A program made the position numbers and the translations under genes. Of a stretch of 64,000 nucleotides of DNA, positions 55,088 to 63,556 are shown in pieces. Position 1 is the first letter of the stretch. Every line of letters begins with the position of its first letter. Source of the stretch: Deltaproteobacteria bacterium (lineage in GTDB: Bacteria; Desulfobacterota; Desulfobaccia; Desulfobaccales; Desulfobaccaceae); contig JAFDGA010000004.1 in the NCBI GenBank assembly GCA_019309545.1, positions 97,025-161,024 on the forward strand, in the 5' to 3' direction. The notes under the pieces were generated by a model that was not told the origin of the DNA, searched no databases, and was given only the letters and a program-made list of their open reading frames with translations.

Positions 55088-55927
55088 TTAACCAAAACGG
55101 CCAGTAACATATTCTTCCGTCTGCTTGTTGGCCGGGTTGGTAAAAATCTGATCGGTAGTTCCGAACTCTATTATCTGTCCCTGGAAGAAAAAGGCGGTAA
55201 AATCGGAGACCCGAGCCGCCTGTTGCATGTTATGGGTCACAATGACAATGGTGTACCTAGATTTTAATATATAAATTAATTCTTCGATCTTGCCGGTGGC
55301 AATCGGATCAATGGCCGAACAAGGTTCGTCCATTAACAAAAGCTCGGGTTCAACCACAATGGCCCGGGCAATGCATAATCTTTGTTGCTGACCGCCGGAG
55401 AGAGCCGTACCCGGTTTGCGCAGGAAATCCTTGACTTCGTCCCACAGGGCCGCCCGCTTCAAGGCTTCCTCGACCCGATCGGCCATTTCACTCTTATTCA
55501 TACGATAATGCAATTTTAAACCAAATGCAACATTATCGAACACACTCATCGGGAAAGGGGTTGGTTTCTGGAAAATCATGCCGACCCGACGTCGAAGCTC
55601 CATAAGGTCTTGAGAGGGATCTAAAATATTTTTCCCATCCAGTAGTACCTCACCCGTGGCCCGCTGGTCCCGGTAAAGTTCAAAAATCCGATTATATACC
55701 CGAATATGAGTCGATTTGCCGCAGCCTGACGGACCAATAATGGCAGTCACCTGATTCTGGGCGATGTTCAGGTTATTATCGAATAAAGCCTGCTGACTGC
55801 CATAGTAGAAATCCAGGTGGCGGACCGAGAGCTTGATGCCGGGCTTTGGTTCAGGCCAAGGCGGTTTCAGGGTTTCCTCCGGGGGCTCAATGACCATGGC
55901 AGGTTGTAAAGTATTCATTTTTTCCAT
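55088..55927 (-). CDS. pstB: Phosphate ABC transporter ATP-binding protein
   Basis: About 279 residues. Walker [22 protein letters not shown]-loop [20 protein letters not shown] (the PstB-specific [10 protein letters not shown]), signature [17 protein letters not shown], Walker [21 protein letters not shown], and His switch [25 protein letters not shown] where most PstB have TFLRxLNRM is a mild variation. The start is set at ATG 55927; a TTG at 55942 or ATG 55918 are alternatives. An N-terminal Pro/Glu-rich extension ([16 protein letters not shown]) precedes the domain. Confidence 0.96.
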   Translation of the reverse strand: MEKMNTLQPAMVIEPPEETLKPPWPEPKPGIKLSVRHLDFYYGSQQALFDNNLNIAQNQVTAIIGPSGCGKSTHIRVYNRIFELYRDQRATGEVLLDGKNILDPSQDLMELRRRVGMIFQKPTPFPMSVFDNVAFGLKLHYRMNKSEMADRVEEALKRAALWDEVKDFLRKPGTALSGGQQQRLCIARAIVVEPELLLMDEPCSAIDPIATGKIEELIYILKSRYTIVIVTHNMQQAARVSDFTAFFFQGQIIEFGTTDQIFTNPANKQTEEYVTGRFG

Positions 55928-56021
55928 GACCTTTTTCTGCAATTGTGATTCGGTGGGTGTTTGTATAGGCGGCCCGGCGGATTGCCCCTACGGTAATTAT
56001 CGGCTGACCGGCAAGTTTGGT

Positions 56022-56864
56022 TTATTTCTTTTCCTGGAGGACGAAACGCGCCGTTAAGTTAAGGGCCAGGACCCCAAAGGTAATCAGCAGCGATGCCCCC
56101 CAGGCCATCTGCTGCCAGTCGCTGTAGGGGGACATGGCATAATTGAAGATGGTTACGGTTAAATTGGCTGTGGGTTCCCCCAGGGAACGGAACCAATAAG
56201 GGCTGTTCAGGGCAGTAAATAATAGCGGAGCAGTTTCGCCACTGACCCGGGCTACTCCCAGCAAGCCCCCGGTGATCAAACCAGCCCGGGCGGCTCGAAA
56301 GACGATCAATACGGTTACTTTCCAACGGGACGCGCCCAAGGCCAAGGCCGTTTCCCGCAGGGTGTTGGGAACCAGGCGCAGCATGTCTTCGGTGGTCCGG
56401 GCGATAACCGGCAACATAATGATCGCCAGCGCCAAGGCCCCGGCGTATCCGGAAAAGTGTCTTAGGGGCACCACGACGATGGCATAAATAAACATCCCGA
56501 TGATGATAGAGGGCATGCCCATCAGGACATTGGAGGAAAAGCGGCTATTATCCGCCAGCCGCGATTCTTGGCCATATTCGGCCAGGTAGACTCCTCCCAA
56601 CAGTCCCAACGGGACCGCAATCAGGGTGGCCATCCCGGTCATGGCCAAGGTCCCGGCGATAGCGTTGGCCAGGCCGCCCCCCGGCATACCGGGTGGAGTG
56701 GGCAGCTTAAGGAAAAAGTCGAAATTGATCGCCGCCAGACCGCGCAAGACAACTTCCAGGGTAATCCATCCCAATAACAGGATGCCCAACAGCGCTGCGA
56801 TAACGGCAAAACCACTCACCAAAAAATTAATCAGACGGCGTCCGGTGGGGGGCCGACGGTTCAT
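56022..56864 (-). CDS. pstA: Phosphate ABC transporter permease PstA
   Basis: A 280-residue inner-membrane permease with six predicted segments. The coupling EAA loop reads RLVPNTLRETALALGASRWK. Other landmarks: GGVYLAEYGQESRLADNSRF and SSNVLMGMPSIIIGMFIYAI, GLLGVARVSGETAPLLFTAL. Its ATG overlaps the pstC stop by 4 nt (ATGA), so the two are translated together. The 79-nt gap to pstB holds a GTAGGGGC-containing palindrome-like stretch. Confidence 0.95.
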   Translation of the reverse strand: MNRRPPTGRRLINFLVSGFAVIAALLGILLLGWITLEVVLRGLAAINFDFFLKLPTPPGMPGGGLANAIAGTLAMTGMATLIAVPLGLLGGVYLAEYGQESRLADNSRFSSNVLMGMPSIIIGMFIYAIVVVPLRHFSGYAGALALAIIMLPVIARTTEDMLRLVPNTLRETALALGASRWKVTVLIVFRAARAGLITGGLLGVARVSGETAPLLFTALNSPYWFRSLGEPTANLTVTIFNYAMSPYSDWQQMAWGASLLITFGVLALNLTARFVLQEKK

Positions 56865-57829
56865 AACCCTACACTCCAGGCGCGATACATGCGCCGCAAC
56901 ATTATTTGGGAGAGTACTTGCACCAGATAGGTGACAATGAACAGGACCAACCCCAGGGCAATCAAGGAACTGACATATAAGGGCTCTGTGGCCTCAGCGA
57001 ACTCATTGGCCAGACAGGAGGCAATGCTGTTGCCCGGGGCAAACAGCGAGGCCGAGATACGATGAGTATTGCCAATTACAAAAGTGACGGCCATGGTTTC
57101 GCCCAAGGCCCGGCCCAGCCCCAAAAAGCAGGCCCCCAGCACCCCGACCAGACCATAAGGGATGGTGACTTTATAGGTCACCTCCCAGGTGGTGGACCCC
57201 ATACCATAGGCCGATTCTTTTACCACCGGCGGCACCAGCAAAAACACGTCCCGGGTGATCATGGTAATAAAAGGGAGGATCATAAAGGCCAGGATGATCC
57301 CCGCGGTCAGCATGCCGATGCCCATGGGCGGCCCTTGAAAAAGCGGCAGGAAGCCCAGGGTATCAGCCAGGGCCGGCTGCACATAATCAGCCATAAACGG
57401 GGCAAAGACGAACAGGCCCCACATGCCATAAATGATGCTGGGAATGGCCGCCAACAGTTCGATCAGGGTGCCGATCACCCGGCTGAGCCGGGGCGGGGCC
57501 AACTCCACCAGCAGCAGGGCGATCACCATACTTAAGGGCACCGCCAGCAGCATGGCGATCAGGGTCGATACCACCGTGCCAAAAATACTGCTGGCCGCGC
57601 CAAATTCCTGGGTGACCGGGTTCCAGGCTTGTGAGACCAGAAAACCCGGTCCAAAGGTTTTGATGGTGGGGAGCGAGTACCACAGTAGCTGAAGAAAGAT
57701 GGTCCAAATAAGTAACGGCACCAGAGAGGCGCAAAGGCCTGAGAGCCAGCGAAATCCAATGTCACCGGCGGATTCCGCCCCGGTTTTGGGCCAGAGCTGC
57801 GGAAATTTTAGAATTCTATTCTCCCGCAC
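56861..57829 (-). CDS. pstC: Phosphate ABC transporter permease PstC
   Basis: About 322 residues. Six predicted membrane segments; EAA loop PPVVKESAYGMGSTTWEVTY; PSIIYGMWGLFVFAPFMADY; GVLGACFLGLGRALGETMAV. PstC-specific start with a short polar N-terminus. GTG at 57829 is preferred, with GGAG 6 nt upstream; the TTG at 57835 sits on the ribosome site. It overlaps pstA. A perfect stem-loop lies between pstS and this gene. Confidence 0.95.
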   Translation of the reverse strand: MRENRILKFPQLWPKTGAESAGDIGFRWLSGLCASLVPLLIWTIFLQLLWYSLPTIKTFGPGFLVSQAWNPVTQEFGAASSIFGTVVSTLIAMLLAVPLSMVIALLLVELAPPRLSRVIGTLIELLAAIPSIIYGMWGLFVFAPFMADYVQPALADTLGFLPLFQGPPMGIGMLTAGIILAFMILPFITMITRDVFLLVPPVVKESAYGMGSTTWEVTYKVTIPYGLVGVLGACFLGLGRALGETMAVTFVIGNTHRISASLFAPGNSIASCLANEFAEATEPLYVSSLIALGLVLFIVTYLVQVLSQIMLRRMYRAWSVGL

Positions 57830-57849
57830 TACCAACTCCTTTATGTACC

Positions 57850-57882
57850 CCGTAAGGGCGACCCGGCAGGTCGCCCTTACGG
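57850..57882 (-). repeat. Perfect 14-bp stem-loop between pstS and pstC
   Basis: CCGTAAGGGCGACC/GGTCGCCCTTACGG with a 5-nt loop (57850-57863 and 57869-57882). No U-tract follows in the leftward direction. It lies 60 nt after pstS and 21 nt before pstC, so it probably stalls 3' exonucleases and keeps pstS mRNA more abundant than the rest of the operon, or belongs to a REP-like family. A related GTAGGGGCAATCC sequence occurs near 55970-56000, between pstA and pstB. Confidence 0.85.
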
Positions 57883-57942
57883 TTGCAGCATTTGATTAAA
57901 TCATCGCCGGGCATGATAAATCTGGATCAGTGGATTTATATT

Positions 57943-58986
57943 TTACTGCCACACTGCCTGGCCGTCGGCCTTAACTTCCTGGGTCCAGGAGGCCTCCACC
58001 ATCTTGATCACTTCCTGGGGCATGGGGACATAGTGCAGTTTTTCGGCGATATCGCTGCCATGTTTAAAGCACCAATCAAAATATTCCAACATGGCCTTGG
58101 CCAGTTTGGCATCCGGTTGGGTCTTATTGATCAGGATAAAAGTCGCCCCGGCGATAGGCCAGGTGTTGTCCCCGGGCTGGTTGGTGAGCACCATGTAATA
58201 GCCCGGCGCGTTTTGCCAATCCGCATAAGCCGCCGCCGACTGGAAGGACTCAATGCTGGGAGCGACAAATTTGCCAGCCTGATTTTGTAATTTGGCATAA
58301 GTCAACTTGCCCTTGATGGCATAGGCATATTCCACGTAGCCGATGCTGCCCGCTATTCTATTAACGTTGGCCGCCACCCCTTCGTTGCCCTTAGCGCCAA
58401 TGCCGGTGGGCCAGGAGACCACTTTGCCGTAACCGACCTTGGCTTTCCAGTCCGGGGAAATTTGGCTCAGATAGTGGGTAAACAGCCAGGTGCTGCCGGA
58501 GCCATCAGCCCGGTGGACAATGGTGATCGCCTGCTGGGGCAGCTTCAGTTTAGGATTGACCTTTTTAATCGCGGGGTCATTCCAAGATTTGATTTTACCC
58601 AGAAAAATATCGGCTAACAGCTCTTGGGAAAGCTGCAGCTCCCCGGCTTTGATGCCTGGAATATTGACCACCGGGACGATACCGCCGATCAGCATAGGGA
58701 ACATCAGCAGATCGGATGCTTTCTGCTCCGCAAGCTTCAATGGCTTATCCGTGCCGCCGAAGTTAACGGTTTTGGCCTTGATCTGGGCAATGCCGCCCCC
58801 GGAGCCAATCGATTGATAATTGACTTCTATCCCTTTTAGATTTTTGTATTTATGAGCCCATTGGGAATAGACCGGGTAAGGGAAGGAAGCCCCGGCGCCA
58901 TTGATCTTCATGGTTTCGGCCTGAGCCAAGCCCACTATCCCCAAAATGAAAGCCAAGGATAACCCCAGACACAGAGTTTTCTTCAT
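57943..58986 (-). CDS. pstS: Phosphate-binding periplasmic protein PstS
   Basis: About 347 residues. A signal peptide ends near residue 24 (VGLAQAETM). Phosphate-binding segments are visible: INGAGASFPYPVYSQWAHKY, NYQSIGSGGGIAQIKAKTVN, FGGTDKPL (the usual FGASDAPL), HRADGSGSTWLFTHYLSQ and GNEGVAANVNRIAGSIGYVE. ATG 58986 has GAGGAGG 6 nt upstream. It is the first gene of the pst operon, below a candidate Pho box. Confidence 0.97.
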   Translation of the reverse strand: MKKTLCLGLSLAFILGIVGLAQAETMKINGAGASFPYPVYSQWAHKYKNLKGIEVNYQSIGSGGGIAQIKAKTVNFGGTDKPLKLAEQKASDLLMFPMLIGGIVPVVNIPGIKAGELQLSQELLADIFLGKIKSWNDPAIKKVNPKLKLPQQAITIVHRADGSGSTWLFTHYLSQISPDWKAKVGYGKVVSWPTGIGAKGNEGVAANVNRIAGSIGYVEYAYAIKGKLTYAKLQNQAGKFVAPSIESFQSAAAYADWQNAPGYYMVLTNQPGDNTWPIAGATFILINKTQPDAKLAKAMLEYFDWCFKHGSDIAEKLHYVPMPQEVIKMVEASWTQEVKADGQAVWQ

Positions 58987-59042
58987 TGCCAACCTCCTCT
59001 GGATCCCGGCAGGGAAAATTGCCTATCGGGATAATTAAGTTT

Positions 59043-59080
59043 GGATAAAAAATGTTAGACTTTGGTTAAGATCCGGTTAA
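59043..59080 (-). promoter_or_regulatory. Candidate Pho box upstream of pstS
   Basis: On the minus strand, TTAACC, TTAACC and CTAACA occur at exact 11-nt steps, with a fourth TTATCC one base off. PhoB/PhoP-type regulators bind direct repeats with an 11-bp period, and TTAAC-like units are the Gram-positive PhoP form. It lies about 60-95 nt before the pstS start codon, where an activator site would be. Confidence 0.65.
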
Positions 59081-59170
59081 TTTTGCACAAATGCACCACA
59101 GACTTGTCATAACCGCATTGCTGCTGGGGTCGAAGTCGCAGGGACCGATTCGATTTTCCGCGGCCCAATC

Positions 59171-60703
59171 CTAAAAGTAGATCTGATAAACCATCTGGAA
59201 CCGTTTATCGTCTCCCAGGGCGGTGTTAAAGCCGGCCGGACTGAGCAAAGCCCCGCGGGTGCCGTTCCAACCGATCCAACGGTCGATATTGCGGCCAAAT
59301 TTGGTGGTTTCGAAAACCAACAACAACAGGTTTTTCTTATAAACTTCATAAGCCACGCCGGTTATCCATTTGTGATACATGGCGCTGGGGTAAAAATCAT
59401 TGTCTTTGTCGGCATCGTAATAGTCAAAGCGGGCAAACAGGTTCAAGCGCCGTTTCCACCAGGGAAACCTGACATTGCCGAACAAGGAAAAACCCTGACC
59501 CCACAGGCCGGCGCCGGTCGGAGTGACCCGGCGGCCTTCCTGACCGCCTTTGGCCGCGTAATACTGGCCGGTGAAAGTGACCCAGGGGTTCTGGTAACTC
59601 AGCATCACCAGATGGACGATCCAATCGGCAAAGTAATTGGGGTCAGTGGCCAGGGGCGCAGCCGCGGCCAGTTGTCCCGAGGTGGAAATACTGTCATTAC
59701 CTTTCCCATACAGGCCAAAATAGCTCAGTTGCAAGCCAGCCAGCCACCGGTAATAGGGCAGGGGCCGCAGGGTCACCCGGTATTCCACCACCTTGTTGTC
59801 ATTGTTTTCCCGGTTGTGATAACTGGCGCCGTTATAAACCCCGAAGTGCCAACTGCCATAGAGGCCGTCGTAGTGACTATCCCCGATTATCACCTTGGAT
59901 TCCGGCAGCCGACCGCCGAAGTAGCCCCGCAGACTAACGCCTAAATCCGCAGAATTGAAGATTCCCGCTCGCTCAATGGCCATGGTCCCCTGACAGCGGT
60001 AGGGGTTGATATGCTCTTCAAAATCGAGCCAGGGCATGTGCCCCATCCCGATTTCGGATTTCATATCGGTCAAGAACCCCAGATTAGGGGGCCGCAACTC
60101 GGCATAATAGTACTTGAACCGGACTTCATAATCTTGCCTGTTAGGTCGGTGACGGTCCAGGGTGGCCCGGACCGACAGCCAGGGAGTGATCTTCTTTTTG
60201 ATGGTAATGTAGGCGCGGGTCAGGTCAAACTGGTTATAGGAGGTGTTTTTCCACCGACCGCCCGAGGCGTTCCATTCCGGCTGGGACTGTTGTCCTACCG
60301 AGTAGTCCACATAGCCCAGGAACCCGATGCGCAGGTCTTTTAAGGCCTTGGGTACCATGCCTTTGGTAGCTTCGGCGGCCTTTAGCGCAACCCGTTTTTC
60401 AGCCTGCTTTACTTTGTCCTCAACCTTTTGTTCTACCTGCTGTTCGACTTCCTGAGCCTGTTGTTTTTCCAGCTCTTGGGCTTCTTGTTCAACCTGTTTG
60501 GCTTCCTGGGGAGTGAGGACCCCCTTGCGAATCAACACCTCCAAAAGCGGATCACGGGCCGCTCCGGGGGAGGCCGTTCCCAGAATAACGGCCAGGACTA
60601 AGGCCACCAAGGCCAGTAAAGCAAAACGATGGCTCCCACGCCTGACCAATTGATAATGTATGGGCCGGGGTCCAACCTTTGGTTCGGTTACCGGGTTCGT
60701 CAC
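59171..60703 (-). CDS. Outer-membrane porin (phosphate-selective porin O/P-like)
   Basis: A 510-residue outer-membrane protein. GTG start with GGAG 7 nt upstream; signal-like segment about 27-50 (FALLALVALVLAVILGTASP). A coiled coil follows (about 60-115: EAKQVEQEAQELEKQQAQEV, EQQVEQKVEDKVKQAEKRVA), then a long beta-strand region rich in alternating aromatics (FLGYVDYSVGQQSQPEW, YYYAELRPPNLGFL, FARFDYYDADKDN) ending in the barrel signal QMVYQIYF. The pst context suggests phosphate or phosphate-ester uptake (OprP/O-like), but the Arg/Lys ladder was not confirmed. Confidence 0.75.
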   Translation of the reverse strand: MTNPVTEPKVGPRPIHYQLVRRGSHRFALLALVALVLAVILGTASPGAARDPLLEVLIRKGVLTPQEAKQVEQEAQELEKQQAQEVEQQVEQKVEDKVKQAEKRVALKAAEATKGMVPKALKDLRIGFLGYVDYSVGQQSQPEWNASGGRWKNTSYNQFDLTRAYITIKKKITPWLSVRATLDRHRPNRQDYEVRFKYYYAELRPPNLGFLTDMKSEIGMGHMPWLDFEEHINPYRCQGTMAIERAGIFNSADLGVSLRGYFGGRLPESKVIIGDSHYDGLYGSWHFGVYNGASYHNRENNDNKVVEYRVTLRPLPYYRWLAGLQLSYFGLYGKGNDSISTSGQLAAAAPLATDPNYFADWIVHLVMLSYQNPWVTFTGQYYAAKGGQEGRRVTPTGAGLWGQGFSLFGNVRFPWWKRRLNLFARFDYYDADKDNDFYPSAMYHKWITGVAYEVYKKNLLLLVFETTKFGRNIDRWIGWNGTRGALLSPAGFNTALGDDKRFQMVYQIYF

Positions 60704-61087
60704 CTCTATTCTCCTTTCACCTTATGCTTGTTTTTGATTTAAGCCATGAATCTGAATCGATTCACCTCCTCCGCACTTTAGCCCTAAACCCAAATCCCTG
60801 TTGATTTTGTCCCTATCACCCCTTTCTTTGAGACGCATAGAAAGTTGCTCTTATAATTAAATTTTTCGTAGCCCGGGCCTCTGGCTTCCTCCTCTATTTC
60901 TGGCTAATTTGGTTTCTCAATGGCAGGTTGGGAGGAGTCTCCCGGTAATTTGACCTTGGCCGCGGGTTACAGCTTTAGGTCAGACTTGCCAATGAAGGTT
61001 ACACGGATGATATTTGCGGTTTATAAGGGGAAAGTCAGGAATTACTTTAAAATTAATTAAATTACGGTTAGGAAGCCCAAGGCTTGC
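60704..61087. other. Intergenic region between phoR and the porin
   Basis: About 384 nt. Reading leftward it includes AT-rich DNA with a possible -10 (TTATAA near 60853), and a Shine-Dalgarno just before the porin GTG. No Pho box as clear as the one before pstS was seen. No short gene or terminator was recognised. Confidence 0.45.
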
Positions 61088-62866
61088 TTAGAATTGATTC
61101 TGAGGAAGATGCAAGGAAAATACGCTCCCCTTGCCAGGCGTGCTTTCCACCGTCACCCGGCCGCCATGGGCCTGGGCAATGTGTTTGACTATGGCCAGCC
61201 CCAGGCCGGTGCCGCCGATCTTGCGACTCCGACTGGCATCGACGCGATAGAAGCGTTCAAAGATGCGGGACTGATGCTCTTTGCTGATGCCGATCCCTTG
61301 ATCCTCCACGCGGATGATAATTTCCTGGGGCTGGCTGTCGGTCTTAACCTGGACGATACTCCCGGCGGGGCTGTATTTAATGGCGTTGTCAATCAGATTC
61401 ACCAACGCCTGTTCCAGGAGATGGGGATTTATCGGGGCCTGCACGTCATTTTTACTAACGGTGACTATATTGATGCCCTTGGCTGCGGCGCGACTGGCGC
61501 AGGCCTGGACGGCACCCTGTATAACCTCGTTAATCGGGCTTTTGATCAGGCTGAATTTTACCTGATCGGCCTCTTGTTCGAGTCGGGATAGGCTGAGCAG
61601 GTCCTCAATGATTTGGTTGAGACGGTCAGCTTGGCGGGCGATAATGTCTAAAAATTCTTGGGCTTTCTCCGGCTCCGCCAAGGCCCTGTCCTGCAAGGTC
61701 TCGACAAAGCCTTTGATGGAGGTGATCGGAGTGCGGAGTTCATGAGAGACATTGGCCACAAAGTCCCGCCGGGCATTCTCCAGCCCCCGCAGCCGGGTGA
61801 CATCGTGAACCACGATCAAAGCCCCGATCGGAGCCCCCTGGAGATCTCGCAGTTGGGTGCCGTGCGCCTGCAAAAACCGCTCTTCCTCATCGTTTAAGAC
61901 GATTTCGCCTTCAATCGGCGCGATGGCGCTCTGGGCCCGGCTGACAAACCATTGCAGGTCGGTATTTCTGATTACTTCCTGGATACTGCGGTGCCGGACG
62001 GCATGGGGTTCCACCCCAAGCAATCGGGCCCCGGCGGTATTCAGGGTGATGATGTGCCCCTGACGATCGACGGCGATCACCCCTTCTACCATACTGGACA
62101 GGATGGCCTCATGTTCTTGACGTTGTCTCAGGATGGTGCGGATGCGGTCATCTAGCTGGGCCGCCATTTGGTTCAAGGCTTCTGCTAGGCTGCCCAACTC
62201 ATCTGAGGCGGGCACCGGCACCTTGCGATCCAGGTTGCCTTGGGCAAAGCGGGCCGCCCCCCGCTTCATCTCCTCCAGCGGCCGGGTGATGCGGCGGGAG
62301 ATGAATAAGCTCAGAGCGGCCGCTATCAGGGCAATAGCCAGCCCCCCCAGGGCTATTTTGACATAGATTGCCTTCAAGGCCTGATCAATGGTAGTCACCG
62401 GAATGGCGGCCCGCACCACCCCGCTCACCTGGCCCTGCTCCTTATGGGGAAGGGCCACATACATCATGTATTGGTTCAGGGTGTAACTTTTGCGGGTAAT
62501 GGTCACTGTTTGGCCGGCCAGCGCCCCTTGGATCTCTGGCCGATCGGCATGGTTATCCATCTCAGCCGGGTCCTGGTGGGAGTCACCCAGGACCTGGCCC
62601 GAGGGCAGGATAATCGTGAAGCGGGTATGGCTGGCTTGCCCCCAGGATTTACACAAGGCGTCTATCTCCGCCACTTGGTACGATCCCAGCCTTTTTTGCA
62701 CCTGCATGGCCAGCAGGCTGGCCTGATCTCCCAGATCCAGCGCCATCTGCTTCAGATAGAGCTGTTCCCAGACCCGGGAGATATACCAGGTGACTGCAAC
62801 CAGGGAGATAATAGTGATTATCAGATAGGAAGGATAAAGATGCCAGAGAAGCCGTTTGCGGCGCAT
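61088..62866 (-). CDS. phoR: Phosphate-regulon sensor histidine kinase PhoR
   Basis: A 592-residue membrane kinase. In order: TM1 (about 10-30), an extracytoplasmic sensor-like domain (about 31-165), TM2 (about 168-190), HAMP (ISRRITRPLEEMKRGAARFA), PAS (ILSSMVEGVIAVDRQGHIIT), HisKA with the phospho-His in FVANVSHELRTPITSIKGFV, and HATPase (LVNLIDNAIKYSPAGSIVQV, VEDQGIGISKEHQSRIFERF, GGTGLGLAIVKHIAQAHGGR). The periplasmic domain between the TMs is larger than in E. coli PhoR and resembles the Firmicutes/deltaproteobacterial form. It follows phoB by 3 nt. Confidence 0.93.
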   Translation of the reverse strand: MRRKRLLWHLYPSYLIITIISLVAVTWYISRVWEQLYLKQMALDLGDQASLLAMQVQKRLGSYQVAEIDALCKSWGQASHTRFTIILPSGQVLGDSHQDPAEMDNHADRPEIQGALAGQTVTITRKSYTLNQYMMYVALPHKEQGQVSGVVRAAIPVTTIDQALKAIYVKIALGGLAIALIAAALSLFISRRITRPLEEMKRGAARFAQGNLDRKVPVPASDELGSLAEALNQMAAQLDDRIRTILRQRQEHEAILSSMVEGVIAVDRQGHIITLNTAGARLLGVEPHAVRHRSIQEVIRNTDLQWFVSRAQSAIAPIEGEIVLNDEEERFLQAHGTQLRDLQGAPIGALIVVHDVTRLRGLENARRDFVANVSHELRTPITSIKGFVETLQDRALAEPEKAQEFLDIIARQADRLNQIIEDLLSLSRLEQEADQVKFSLIKSPINEVIQGAVQACASRAAAKGINIVTVSKNDVQAPINPHLLEQALVNLIDNAIKYSPAGSIVQVKTDSQPQEIIIRVEDQGIGISKEHQSRIFERFYRVDASRSRKIGGTGLGLAIVKHIAQAHGGRVTVESTPGKGSVFSLHLPQNQF

Positions 62867-62869
62867 GAG

Positions 62870-63556
62870 TCATTCCTTAAAGCGGTACCCGACTCCCCGC
62901 ACCGTTTCAATATAATTGCCAGCAGATCCCAGCTTTTTGCGCAGGCCAACGATCTGGACATCGATAGAGCGATCTGAGACCGGATAATCATCACCGTGGA
63001 CCCCGTTGATGATCTGGGTGCGGGTGAATACCCAACCCGGACGCCGGGCCAACATGTGCAACAGTCGGAACTCGGTCACCGTCAGGTCCACCGGCTGGCC
63101 AGCCACCATGACCTCATGGCGTCCGGGGTGGATGGCCAGTTCATGAATGGTTAACGGGGAGGTCTCTCCCGGGGGTTCAATAGCCCGGCGGCGCAGCACG
63201 GCCCGCACCCGGGCAATCAATACCCGGGGACTGAAGGGTTTGGTGATATAATCGTCGGCTCCCAGTTCCAGGCCGGCCACGATATCCGCTTCTTCTCCTT
63301 TGGCCGTTAGAATAACAATCGGAATATATTGAGTTTTGCCATCGTGTTTCAGCACCCGGCAGACCTCCAGGCCGTCCATCCCGGGCAACATCAGATCAAG
63401 TAAAATCAGATCCGGTCCCATGTTCCGGGCGGTTTTCAAACCCTCTTCCCCGCAAGTCACTCCGGTTAGGTGGAAACCTTCTCGGGACAGGTTATATCTG
63501 ACCAGTTCCAGGATATCCTCTTCGTCCTCTACCACCAAGATATGTTCTTTGGCCAT
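62870..63556 (-). CDS. phoB: Phosphate-regulon response regulator PhoB
   Basis: A 228-residue OmpR/PhoB-type regulator. The receiver domain has the acid pair VVEDEEDILELV, phospho-Asp in LILLDLMLPGMDGLEV near residue 54, Thr ILTAKGEEADIV and Lys DDYITKPFSPRVLIARVRAV. The winged-helix output domain has PVDLTVTEFRLLHMLARRPG, VFTRTQIINGVHGDDYPVSD and RSIDVQIVGLRKKLGSAGNY. Neighbours (phoR, pst, phoU) identify it as PhoB. First gene of the locus; a TATAAT lies about 30 nt upstream on the minus strand. Confidence 0.95.
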   Translation of the reverse strand: MAKEHILVVEDEEDILELVRYNLSREGFHLTGVTCGEEGLKTARNMGPDLILLDLMLPGMDGLEVCRVLKHDGKTQYIPIVILTAKGEEADIVAGLELGADDYITKPFSPRVLIARVRAVLRRRAIEPPGETSPLTIHELAIHPGRHEVMVAGQPVDLTVTEFRLLHMLARRPGWVFTRTQIINGVHGDDYPVSDRSIDVQIVGLRKKLGSAGNYIETVRGVGYRFKE

